A DNA stretch of 30,104 bases from Lichenicola sp964248625 (GTDB lineage Bacteria; Pseudomonadota; Alphaproteobacteria; Acetobacterales; Acetobacteraceae), in NCBI GenBank assembly GCA_964248625.1, contig CAXTZG010000047.1, positions 1-30,104 on the forward strand, in the 5' to 3' direction. Positions 22,297 through 29,831 of the stretch are shown here, in pieces. A program made the position numbers and the translations under genes. Every line of letters begins with the position of its first letter. The stretch's first letter is position 1. The notes below the pieces were generated by a model. That model ran no database searches and was not told where the DNA came from. It was given only the letters and a program-made list of their open reading frames with translations.

Positions 22297-23754
22297 TCAG
22301 TTGTCGGCGTAGGGGTTCTTGGTGCCCCGCAGCTGCAGCCGGATCGGCGTTCCGGGCAGCTTGAAGGTTTCGCGCAGGCCGTTCACCAGATAGCGCTGGT
22401 AGTCCTCAGGCAGCATCTCGGCGCGGGTGCCGAACAGCACGAAGGTCGGCGGCCGCGCCTTCACCTGGGTCATGTAGCGCAGCTTGAGCCGGCGGCCCTC
22501 GACCAGCGGCGGCGTGTGCCGCTCCAGCGCGCCCTCGAACCAGCGGTTGAGGGCGCCGGTCGCGACGCGCTTGTTCCAGACCTCGTGTGCCGCCCGCACC
22601 GTCGGCAGCAGCTTCTGCACGCCGGCCCCGGTGAGAGCGGAGAACGACACCACCGGGATGCCGCGCATCTGCGACAGCGAGAACTCGATGCGGTCCGAGA
22701 TCTCGCCGCGCGTCTTGATGCGGTCCTCGACCGCGTCCCACTTGTTGAGCGCCAGCACGCAGCCGCGACCTTCGCGCTCGATCAGCCGGGCGATTTGCAG
22801 ATCCTGGTCGTGCACGCCCAGCGTGGCGTCGATGGTCAGCACCACGATCTCGGCCATCTTCAGCGCTTCCAGCGAAGCGGAGACCGACATCTTCTCCAGC
22901 TCCAGCTCGATGCGCGCCTTCTTGCGCAGGCCGGCGGTGTCGACCAGCTCGATCGGCCCGTACTCGTCGGCGAGCCGCACCGAGACCGCGTCGCGGGTGA
23001 GGCCCGGCTCCGGCCCGGTGATCATGCGCTCCTCGCCCAGCAAACGGTTCAGCAGCGTCGACTTGCCGGCGTTCGGGCGCCCGACGATGGCCAGCCGCAG
23101 CGGACCGGGAGGCCGCGGCGGCACCGCCACCTCCTCGCCTTCCTCGCCGAGGGCCGGATCGAAATCGTCGTCGTCGGCAGGCGCCGGATCCGGGACCGCC
23201 TGCTCCGGCGGCAGACGGTCGACGATCTCGCCCATCAGGTCCGACAGCCCCTCGCCATGCTCGGCCGACACCGCGACCGGGCTGCCGAGACCGAGGCTGT
23301 AGGCATCCAGGGCGGCTGCCGTGCCGGCCCGCCCCTCGGCCTTGTTGGCCACCAGCAGCACCGGCCGGCCCTGCCGCCTGAGCCAGGCGGCGAAATGGGC
23401 GTCGGCCGAGGTGATGCCCGCGCGCGCGTCGATGCAGAACAGCACCAGGTCGGCTTCCGCGACCGCATGCTCCGAGGAGGCGCGCATCCGGCCGTACAGG
23501 CTGTCGGGGGCCGACTCCTCGAGCCCGGCGGTGTCGATCAGGCGCACCCGGCGGCCGCGCAGCAGCGCCTCCGCGTCCTTGCGGTCGCGGGTGACGCCGG
23601 GCGTGTCCGAGACGATGGCCGAGCGCCGGCCCGACAGCCGGTTGAACAGGGTCGACTTGCCGACGTTGGGCCGACCGGCCACCACCACCACCGGCAGCAA
23701 CCGGAACGGCGTGGTGTCGGTGGACGGCGGTGCGGACCGGCTGCCGCGCTTCAT
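22297..23754 (-). CDS. der: Ribosome-associated GTPase Der (EngA)
   Basis: A 485-residue essential GTPase for 50S maturation with two tandem G domains and a KH-like C-terminal domain. First G1 GRPNVGKS (27-34) with IDTAGLEE and NKAEG; second G1 GRPNAGKS (225-232) with VDTAGLRKKAR and NKWD. The linker between them (about 182-218) is acidic. The KH-like end contains RYMTQVKARPPTFVLF. The first about 19 residues are an extension not usual in Der, so a downstream start is possible. The start lies 7 bases after the bamB stop, indicating co-transcription with yfgM-like and bamB. Confidence 0.96.
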   Translation of the reverse strand: MKRGSRSAPPSTDTTPFRLLPVVVVAGRPNVGKSTLFNRLSGRRSAIVSDTPGVTRDRKDAEALLRGRRVRLIDTAGLEESAPDSLYGRMRASSEHAVAEADLVLFCIDARAGITSADAHFAAWLRRQGRPVLLVANKAEGRAGTAAALDAYSLGLGSPVAVSAEHGEGLSDLMGEIVDRLPPEQAVPDPAPADDDDFDPALGEEGEEVAVPPRPPGPLRLAIVGRPNAGKSTLLNRLLGEERMITGPEPGLTRDAVSVRLADEYGPIELVDTAGLRKKARIELELEKMSVSASLEALKMAEIVVLTIDATLGVHDQDLQIARLIEREGRGCVLALNKWDAVEDRIKTRGEISDRIEFSLSQMRGIPVVSFSALTGAGVQKLLPTVRAAHEVWNKRVATGALNRWFEGALERHTPPLVEGRRLKLRYMTQVKARPPTFVLFGTRAEMLPEDYQRYLVNGLRETFKLPGTPIRLQLRGTKNPYADN

Positions 23755-23761
23755 CTAGAGC

Positions 23762-25141
23762 TCATCCATAGGCCGATAGCTTGCCGTCGTCGGTGATCAG
23801 CAGCATGCGGCCGCCTGCCGCGATCGGCGCGATCCCGCTGGTGCTGGCGAGCTTCATGGTGGGTCCGATCTTGCCGGAAACGGCATCGACGGTGATCAGC
23901 CCCATCTTGGGGAAGTCGCTGACGCAGACCAGCTTCCCGTTGACGAGCAGCGGGCCGGTCCAGCCGATCGCGCCCTTCTGCGGCTTGGGCCGGCGGAAGC
24001 GCGGCAGCACCGTCACCCAACGCACATGGCCGTTGCTCTTGTCGAGGCAGGCCAGCTGCTGGTCCTGGCTCAGCAGGAACAGCCACTGGCCGGTGACCAC
24101 CAGCCCGTCCTTGCCGGCGACGGTGCGTTCCCACAGACGGCGGCCGGAGCGGAGGTCGATGGCGGTCAGCACCTGCCCCACGCTGATGACGTAGGCGGTG
24201 CCGTCCGAGATCACCGGCAGCCCATGCACCGAGGAGAAATCCAGGATCGAGTTGCGGCCGCCGGTGGAGCCCAGCGTGTCGCTCCAGAGCAGCTCGCCGG
24301 TTTCGGCGCGAAGGGCCGCGATGTCGCCCGAGCCGAAGCCCGCCAGCACCGTGCCGCCGACCACCGCAGGCGCCGGCTGGCCGAACACGATGGTCTGCGA
24401 GGCGCTCGCCTGGTACACCCAGAGCTGCCTGCCGGCGACGATGTCGAGCGCGAACAGGCGCTCGTCGATGGTGCCGAAGAACATGCGCCCGTCGACCACC
24501 GTCGGCGCCGAGCGTCCCGGGGTGCCGACATTGACGCGCCACTTCACCGCCCCGCTGGCCGCATCGAGCGCCAGCGTCTCGGCGACGCCGTCGACCACGT
24601 AGACGATGCCGTCGGCATAGGTCAGCCCGCCGCCGACGTTCGACGACCGGCTCTTCTTCGGCTTTGTGTCGGTGCGCCAGAGCCGGGCGCCGCTGGACAG
24701 ATCATAGGCGCCGACGACGCCGCGGCCGTCCATGGCATAGACGTGGCCGCCCGCCACCACCGGCTCGGCCGCCAGCACGCCGCCGCCCTGGCCAGCACCC
24801 AGGCTCTGGCTCCAGAGCTGGTTCATGCCGCCGGTGCGGGCATTGATCGACTCGTGGCTGGGCACCCGGCCCGGCTGCCGCCAGTCGGGCTCCATGACCG
24901 GCTCGGGCAGCGAGATCGGGGTGGTGTCGCTCTCGTCGACGGTCAGCCCGGCGCCGACGCTCAGCACGTCCTCGCGACGACCGGCCAGCACCGGCTTCTT
25001 TTCCTCGTCGAAGATGCCGCAGCCGGCCATCGGCAGCGCCAGCACGCCGAGGCCGCCGAGCAGCGCCGCGCGCCGGCCGATCCGGGGCGAGGCGTCCGCC
25101 GATGCGCCGTCGGCAAAGAGATCGTCGTTCTGCTGCATCAT
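23762..25141 (-). CDS. bamB: Outer membrane assembly factor BamB (PQQ-like beta-propeller lipoprotein)
   Basis: A 459-residue beta-propeller scaffold of the BAM complex. The start at 25141 overlaps the upstream gene's stop (ATGA, 25138-25141). The signal region is unusual: 22 mostly polar residues, then GRRAALLGGLGVLALPMAGC with lipobox Cys41. The Arg-Arg pair resembles, but does not match, a Tat motif. The mature part shows repeated PQQ-like blades, for example GVVGAYDLSSGARLWRTD and GRQLWVYQASASQTIVFGQP. The yfgM-bamB-der order is conserved across proteobacteria, supporting the call against a quinoprotein dehydrogenase, for which no PQQ-site residues are evident. Confidence 0.93.
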   Translation of the reverse strand: MMQQNDDLFADGASADASPRIGRRAALLGGLGVLALPMAGCGIFDEEKKPVLAGRREDVLSVGAGLTVDESDTTPISLPEPVMEPDWRQPGRVPSHESINARTGGMNQLWSQSLGAGQGGGVLAAEPVVAGGHVYAMDGRGVVGAYDLSSGARLWRTDTKPKKSRSSNVGGGLTYADGIVYVVDGVAETLALDAASGAVKWRVNVGTPGRSAPTVVDGRMFFGTIDERLFALDIVAGRQLWVYQASASQTIVFGQPAPAVVGGTVLAGFGSGDIAALRAETGELLWSDTLGSTGGRNSILDFSSVHGLPVISDGTAYVISVGQVLTAIDLRSGRRLWERTVAGKDGLVVTGQWLFLLSQDQQLACLDKSNGHVRWVTVLPRFRRPKPQKGAIGWTGPLLVNGKLVCVSDFPKMGLITVDAVSGKIGPTMKLASTSGIAPIAAGGRMLLITDDGKLSAYG

Positions 25142-25839
25142 CCGCCGGTCTTCGATGTGTCGAGAGTGTCGAGAAGCCCGCTCGCCTCGGCCCGCTGGCT
25201 TTCCGACGCGGCGCCGTCCTGGCTGAGTGCCGTCAGCTTGCGCTTCGCATCGGCGACGCGGTTGCTGCGCAGGTCGATCAGCGCGTCGGTTTCCAGCGCC
25301 AGCAGATGCCAGGGACTGCGCGGCGACAGGATGTCGCGCAGCCTGGTCTTCAGCAGCGACGGGTCGGCATCGTCGGCGCGATGCTGCACCCAGAGCAGGT
25401 CCGCCAGGCCGCGCAGATCGTGGTCGGCGGCGCCGTCGCGCGAGATCTGGTCCCACAGCGCAAGCGCGCGGTCATGGTCCTTGCCTTCCCAGGCCAGCGC
25501 CGCCATGCGCAGACGCGACAGGGTGGCGAAGCCCTCCGGACCGTGGGCGGCGATCCCGGCGAAGGCGTCGATCGAGCGCTTCTGCTCGGGCGTCAGCGGC
25601 GCGTCCGGCCCGGCGGCGGCGGGGGGTGCGGTGTCGGCATCCTTCTGGGCGGCGAAATAGGCCTGCGCCACCGCGCCGGCGAGGCCGGCCTGTCGATACA
25701 GCGGATACTGCCAGCCGCCGACGCCAAGCCCCACGACCACCAGGAGCCCCAGCCCGAACACCGCCAGCCGGCGGATCCGGGCGCGTCGGCGCTCGGCACG
25801 GAACTCCTCGTCGACTTCGCTGAAGATATCGTCGACCAC
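25138..25839 (-). CDS. YfgM-like tetratricopeptide membrane protein
   Basis: A 233-residue single-pass protein. The start is GTG at 25839 (reading MVDDIFSEVDEEFRAERRR) with AGGAG about 12 bases upstream; a longer frame to 26019 would add an Arg/Cys-rich leader. A basic stretch precedes one membrane helix (about 24-44, LAVFGLGLLVVVGLGVGGW), so the C-terminal domain is periplasmic. That domain has TPR-like helical pairs (residues about 85-225). In Escherichia coli YfgM links SecYEG to periplasmic chaperones. It is the first gene of the yfgM-bamB-der operon and is coupled to bamB by a 4-base overlap. Confidence 0.87.
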   Translation of the reverse strand: MVDDIFSEVDEEFRAERRRARIRRLAVFGLGLLVVVGLGVGGWQYPLYRQAGLAGAVAQAYFAAQKDADTAPPAAAGPDAPLTPEQKRSIDAFAGIAAHGPEGFATLSRLRMAALAWEGKDHDRALALWDQISRDGAADHDLRGLADLLWVQHRADDADPSLLKTRLRDILSPRSPWHLLALETDALIDLRSNRVADAKRKLTALSQDGAASESQRAEASGLLDTLDTSKTGG

Positions 25840-25882
25840 GTAAGATCCGCTCTCCTGCCTGCGTGCCCGGCCCGGGCGGCGG

Positions 25883-25911
25883 ACCATAGCGGCGGCGTTC
25901 ACCGGCGGCAA
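25883..25911 (-). promoter_or_regulatory. Candidate promoter of the yfgM-bamB-der operon
   Basis: Minus-strand TTGCCG (25906-25911), 17-base spacer, TATGGT (25883-25888). A start near 25876 would leave a leader of about 37 bases before the GTG. Confidence 0.45.
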
Positions 25912-25985
25912 ACACCATGCCGCGGTCGCCGCGACCCGGGCCCGCGTCAACGGTTCCTTCATTCCGGTCGGGCAGGATCGGCGGC

Positions 25986-26369
25986 ATGAATAGGCGAAAC
26001 GCCCTGCTCCTGCTGCCACTGCTCTGCGCGTTCTGCCTGCCCTGGCTCGGCGGCTGCGTGCCGCTGGCTGCCGGGGTCGGCGCCGATGTCGCGATCTTCC
26101 ATCGCACGATCCCCGACATGATCTACTCCGCCAGCACCGGGCGGGACTGCTCGGTGGTCCGGCTGGACGAGAACCAGAGCTATTGCCGCCCGGTCGACCC
26201 GCCGGTGCCGCCGGTGCCGTACTGCACCCGCAGCCTCGGCGGCGTCGATTGCTGGGCGCATCCCGAGCAGATCCCGGGCATCCCGACGCAGGTGGCGCAA
26301 GGGCCGCACGAGCTCACGCCCGAACAGAACCGCATCCGCCTCGCGCGCTGGCCGACCTCGCTGCAGTAG
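25986..26369 (+). CDS. Small cysteine-containing lipoprotein of unknown function
   Basis: A 127-residue predicted lipoprotein. From ATG 25986 there is a basic n-region (MNRRN), a hydrophobic core and lipobox LGGC (Cys24); Gly at +/-1 positions and Val at +2 suggest outer-membrane sorting, which is inference. The mature part has a Cys/Pro-rich centre: GRDCSVVRLDENQSYC, then PPVPPVPYC, TRSLGGVDCWAHPEQ. The four mature cysteines could form two disulfides. AGGA lies about 10 bases upstream. An earlier in-frame ATG (25917) would bury the signal peptide. I recognise a similar pattern in other alphaproteobacterial hypothetical proteins but no assigned function. It is divergent from the yfgM-bamB-der operon, whose BAM role makes an envelope function reasonable. 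Confidence 0.8.
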   Translation: MNRRNALLLLPLLCAFCLPWLGGCVPLAAGVGADVAIFHRTIPDMIYSASTGRDCSVVRLDENQSYCRPVDPPVPPVPYCTRSLGGVDCWAHPEQIPGIPTQVAQGPHELTPEQNRIRLARWPTSLQ

Positions 26370-26393
26370 CCGCGCCGGGCCAGCGCCGACCGG

Positions 26394-26792
26394 CTAGTGC
26401 GCCGCCGACGTCTGCAGCCTAGGCGCGCCGGCGCGGAGTGCCGTGGTCAGGCTGGTGAAGTTGGTCGCGATCCGCTTCTGCACGTCGCCCCGGACCGCCT
26501 GGATCGCGTCGATCCGGGCGCGCGCGTCGTTGCTGATCGCGGCCTGCTGCGCGCTTGCCGACTTCGACACGCAGGCATTGAAGGCCCGGGCCTGGCGTTC
26601 GTAGATCGTCACCCGGTCGACGCTGGCATTGTAGCGGTCGACCGTGGAGGTATCCACGCCAGGCGCCGCCGGCTCGCGCCCGCATTGCGGCGCGCTCCAG
26701 GCGGCTCCCGACGACGACGCGGCGCGCGCGGTTGCGCCCGGGACGGCGACACCCCACACCAGGGCCGGCAGCACGATCCACGCCTTGCGCAT
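26394..26792 (-). CDS. Secreted coiled-coil protein of unknown function
   Basis: A 132-residue exported protein. ATG 26792 has AGGAG 8 bases upstream and gives a classical signal peptide (MRKAWIVLPALVWGVAVPG, cleavage near ATARAA). The mature chain contains two cysteines (in APQCGREP and FNACVSKSA) that may form one disulfide, and a long predicted helix RYNASVDRVTIYERQARAFN followed by QQAAISNDARARIDAIQ. No lipobox, no membrane segment. I do not recognise a family with certainty. It is convergent with the lipoprotein gene (24 bases between stops) and divergent from the creatininase-family gene. Confidence 0.72.
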   Translation of the reverse strand: MRKAWIVLPALVWGVAVPGATARAASSSGAAWSAPQCGREPAAPGVDTSTVDRYNASVDRVTIYERQARAFNACVSKSASAQQAAISNDARARIDAIQAVRGDVQKRIATNFTSLTTALRAGAPRLQTSAAH

Positions 26793-26865
26793 TGCAAACT
26801 CCTGCCCAGCGGGCGCGCCATCGCCGGCCGCGTCCCGAACCCGTCGAGCGCCACGCCCAGGGAGC

Positions 26866-27702
26866 ATGATGATGCCCGATCCCGCGCCATCCGTCTCGGG
26901 CGCCCGCAAGGTGCGGCTCGGCACCCTGACCAGCGCCGAGGCCGCCGACCGGCTCGGCGCCGGCGCGACCGTGCTGCTGCCACTCGGCAGCCACGAGGAT
27001 CAGGGACCGCATGCGCCGATGGGCGACTATCTGAGCGCCGAGCGGATCTGCGAGCTGATCGCGCAGGCCGCCGCCGACGCCGGCCACGACACGCTGGTGG
27101 CGCCGGTGCTGCCGTTCGGCGGCCGCGACGTCTTCGGCAGCGTGGTCGGCGGCCTGGCGCTGGAGCAGACCACGCTGCGGCTGGTGCTGCGCGACATGCT
27201 GGCAGGGCTGCTGCGGCACGGCGTGACCCGGCTGATCGTCGTCAACGGCCATGGCGGCAACGCGCAGGCGATCCATGACGCGACCCAGGAGATCCTGCTC
27301 GCGCGCGGCGTTCTGATCCCCTGCTTCTATCTGTGGAAGATCGCCGGCGCGCTGCTGCCCGAGCTGCTCGGCGCCGAGCGGGCCGCGCGCTCCGCCGGTC
27401 ATGGCGCCGATCCGCTCGCCAGCGTGGCGATGCACCTGTTCCCGGAGCTGATGCGTCCGGATCTGGTGCCGACGACGCCGGCGCCCGCGCGCCAGGTCGC
27501 CGGGATGACGATCTCCGGGTTCGGCGCCGCCCGCCTCGGCGAGGTCGAGATCGGCCTGCCCGTCGAGCTTGCAGGCAGCGCGGTGACGGGCGACGCCACC
27601 CTCTGCTCCGCCCAGACCGGCGCGCTGATCACCGCAAGGCTGATCGAGGCGGGCGTGGCGCTGATCGCCCATCTGGCGCGGCAGGGCGACGGCACGACCT
27701 GA
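26866..27702 (+). CDS. Creatininase-family protein (variant metal site)
   Basis: A 278-residue protein of the creatininase superfamily, which includes creatininase, FAPy deformylase ArfB and the mycofactocin peptidase MftE. Three consecutive in-frame ATG codons (26866, 26869, 26872) follow a GGGAG. The fold signature is clear: LLPLGSHEDQGPHAPMGDYL (residues 37-56) and VVNGHGGN (126-132). Compared with the usual EQHGPHLPLGTD, the second ligand His is Gln46 and the position of the metal Asp is Tyr55, with Asp54 one residue earlier. A conserved His-rich loop is also replaced by GGRDVFGSVVGG. It may be a distinct subfamily with altered metal use; substrate unknown. The next gene on the strand is an MFS permease after 148 bases. 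Confidence 0.85.
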   Translation: MMMPDPAPSVSGARKVRLGTLTSAEAADRLGAGATVLLPLGSHEDQGPHAPMGDYLSAERICELIAQAAADAGHDTLVAPVLPFGGRDVFGSVVGGLALEQTTLRLVLRDMLAGLLRHGVTRLIVVNGHGGNAQAIHDATQEILLARGVLIPCFYLWKIAGALLPELLGAERAARSAGHGADPLASVAMHLFPELMRPDLVPTTPAPARQVAGMTISGFGAARLGEVEIGLPVELAGSAVTGDATLCSAQTGALITARLIEAGVALIAHLARQGDGTT

Positions 27703-27770
27703 GCCGCCGCGGGCGTCCCCTGCCCGGCCGGACCATCGACGGACCGTGACGGCGGGGCGGCATGACGCGC

Positions 27771-27799
27771 TTGGCGCGATCGTTCGGATTTCGTATATT
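27771..27799 (+). promoter_or_regulatory. Candidate promoter of the AraJ-type MFS gene
   Basis: TTGGCG (27771-27776), 17-base spacer, TATATT (27794-27799). The region is markedly AT-richer than its surroundings. A start near 27806 leaves a leader of about 45 bases with GAGGAGG before ATG 27851. Confidence 0.6.
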
Positions 27800-27850
27800 G
27801 CATCGCACAAATTCCGTCGGCATCGCCGGCGCAGGCCCGAGGAGGCGCGC

Positions 27851-29096
27851 ATGATGCAAGGCGATACCGATCTGCTGCCGGCCAGACAGGCCGTCGTCGC
27901 GCCCCGCGGCCGCGCCTGGGCGATCGCCGCGCTGGCGGTCGGCGGCTTTGCCATCGGCACCGGCGAGTTCTCGATGATGGGGCTGCTGCCGTCGGTCGCC
28001 GGCGACCTCAGGATCAGCGTGCCGCAGGCCGGGATGCTGATCAGCCTGTATGCGCTCGGCGTCGTGATCGGCGCCCCGGTGATCACGGTGTTCTGCGCCC
28101 GGATGCCGCGCCGTCGCCTGCTGATGGCGATGATGCTGCTCTATGCGGCCGGCAACATGCTGAGCGCGCTGTCGCACGATTTTCGCACCATCGTGCTGTT
28201 CCGCTTCCTCAGCGGCCTGCCGCACGGCGCCTATTTCGGCGTGGCGGCGCTGGTCGCGGCCTCGATGGTCGAGGTGGGCGAGCGCGCGCGGGCGGTCGGT
28301 CGGCTGATGCTGGGCCTCACCGCGTCCACCATCATCGGCGCGCCGCTCGCCGCCTGGTGCGGCCAGTCGATCGACTGGCACCTGGCCTATGCGGCGGTGG
28401 GCGTCATTGCCGTTCTCGCGGTGGGGCTGATCGCCCTGTTCATCCCGGCGATCCCGGCGGCGGCAGGCGCCTCGCCGATGACCGAGCTCGGCGCGTTCCG
28501 CCGGCTGCAGGTCTGGCTGGCGCTGGGCACGGCTGCCATCGGCTTCGGCGGGCTGTTCTCAGTCTACACCTACATCACCCCGGCGCTGATCGGCCGCACG
28601 CACATGTCGCCCGTGCTGGTGCCGCTCGTGCTGATGGTGCTGGGGCTCGGCATGGCGGTCGGCAACACCGTCGGCGCGTATTTCGCCGACCGGGCCCTGC
28701 GCCGAGCGATCGTGATCCTGCTGATCTGGAACGGGGTGATGTCGCTGCTGTTCGTGCCGGCGCTGCCGCACTGGTGGGCGGTGACCGCGGATGCGTTCCT
28801 GATCGGGTCCGGCGTGGCGCTGGCGCCGGCGCTGCAGACGCGGCTGATGGACGTGGCCGCCGACGCGCAGGCGCTGGCGGCGGCCCTGAACCATTCGGCC
28901 TTCAACATCGCNNNNNNNNNNGGCCACGCTGTCGGGCGCTGCGATCACCGCCGGCCTGGGCTGGGGCTCGCCCGGGTGGGTCGGCGCCTGTCTGGCGGCG
29001 GGCGGACTGGCGATCTTCCTGGCGGCACTCGTCGTCGAGCGGGTCAGGCCGGCCGGCGTCTCGACCGGGCGCGGAGCAGCAGCAGCAGCGCCGTGA
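27851..29096 (+). CDS. MFS permease, AraJ/YdhP (DHA1) type, interrupted by an assembly gap
   Basis: An inner-membrane major facilitator of the AraJ-like drug:H+ antiporter group. ATG 27851 has GGAGG about 6 bases upstream. The N-terminal family pattern FAIGTGEFSMMGLLPSVAGD lies in helix 1 and RFLSGLPHGAYFGVAALVAA in helix 4. The frame reads to NHSAFNIA, then ten Ns (28912-28921); beyond, the same protein resumes as ATLSGAAITAGLGWGSPGW in a shifted frame and ends at TGA 29094-29096. The two pieces fit as one gene if the true gap length is a multiple of 3 (probably about 27 bases, judged from the usual NIANALGAWLGG spacing). The last 53 bases overlap the minus-strand SCO gene. Substrate unknown. 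Confidence 0.88.
28912..28921. other. Assembly gap (10 Ns)
   Basis: Ten consecutive N characters inside the AraJ-type MFS gene. Because the downstream frame is off by one relative to ten bases, the number of Ns is a placeholder rather than the true length. Confidence 0.99.
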
Positions 29097-29820
29097 TCAT
29101 CGCCAGCGTGAGCACGCCCATCACCCGCAGCACCTTGACGATCGCCAGGCTGTAGCGGCCCGTCGCCGGGTCGTAATGGAAGCAGAGCAGCAGGATCGAC
29201 GGCGCCCGCTGTCCGATCGTGCCGGCACGCGCCTGGCGCAGCGCCGCCTCCACCGCACCCGGCTGGTAGCCGACGCCGAGCAGGTAGCCGGACACCACGC
29301 CGCCCGGCGTCAGCACCACCAGCCCTGCCGGATGCAGGAACTGCTTGAGCGACAGGTCGTAGCGGCTGTGATAGCCGACCGCCTCCTCGATGCGGCCGAT
29401 GGTCGGCGCGTCGGCGGTGGCGAAGTGCCAGCCGGCGGCAGCCCCCGGCAGCGGATAGCGCGCGAGGTCGGCCGCCTTCGCCTGGGCGGCATCCGCCGGC
29501 CGCTCCGCCGGATCGATGCTGACGAACAGCAGGCTGTAGTCGCGCGGCAGCGTCAGCCGGCTGTTCGACAAGGCGGCGAACGCATCGTCGCGCACCACCC
29601 CGCACAGCGCCGGACAGGCGAAATAGCCGAGCATCAGCAGGGTCGGCTTGCCGTCGAGCAGTGCCGCCAGCGTGGTCGGCCGGCCGTCGGAACCGACCAG
29701 CCGCGCATCCGACGGCAGCGCGTTGCCGAGCCGCTGCACATAGCCGATGCCGTCAAGATCGGGCGCGGCTGCAGTCAGCGCGAGCAGCAGCAGCGGCAAC
29801 AGGCGGCGGAGGCGGCGCAT
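29044..29820 (-). CDS. SCO1/SenC family protein with C-terminal membrane anchor
   Basis: A 258-residue periplasmic thioredoxin-fold copper protein, typically used to load the CuA site of cytochrome c oxidase. Residues 1-19 are a signal peptide (MRRLRRLLPLLLLALTAAA). The copper-binding CxxxC is Cys69-PAL-Cys73 in GYFACPALCG, and the third ligand is probably His163 in KQFLHPAGLVVL. A C-terminal helix (about 228-248) followed by RARSRRRPA anchors the protein in the inner membrane; LLLCFHYDPATGRYS before it is typical of this anchored subgroup usually found beside coxB. No oxidase genes are visible here. It starts 11 bases after the dihydroorotase-like stop. Confidence 0.9.
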   Translation of the reverse strand: MRRLRRLLPLLLLALTAAAPDLDGIGYVQRLGNALPSDARLVGSDGRPTTLAALLDGKPTLLMLGYFACPALCGVVRDDAFAALSNSRLTLPRDYSLLFVSIDPAERPADAAQAKAADLARYPLPGAAAGWHFATADAPTIGRIEEAVGYHSRYDLSLKQFLHPAGLVVLTPGGVVSGYLLGVGYQPGAVEAALRQARAGTIGQRAPSILLLCFHYDPATGRYSLAIVKVLRVMGVLTLAMITALLLLLRARSRRRPA

Positions 29821-29831
29821 GCGGGCTGCCG

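Noticed and set aside
28912..28921. MFS gene as a pseudogene with a frameshift
   Set aside because: The break coincides exactly with the run of Ns, and both sides retain good coding sequence.
29080..29095. Short AGC repeat as a microsatellite or phase-variation tract
   Set aside because: It is a few units long and in a triplet register that would not shift either reading frame; ordinary for Ala/Leu-rich coding at high GC.
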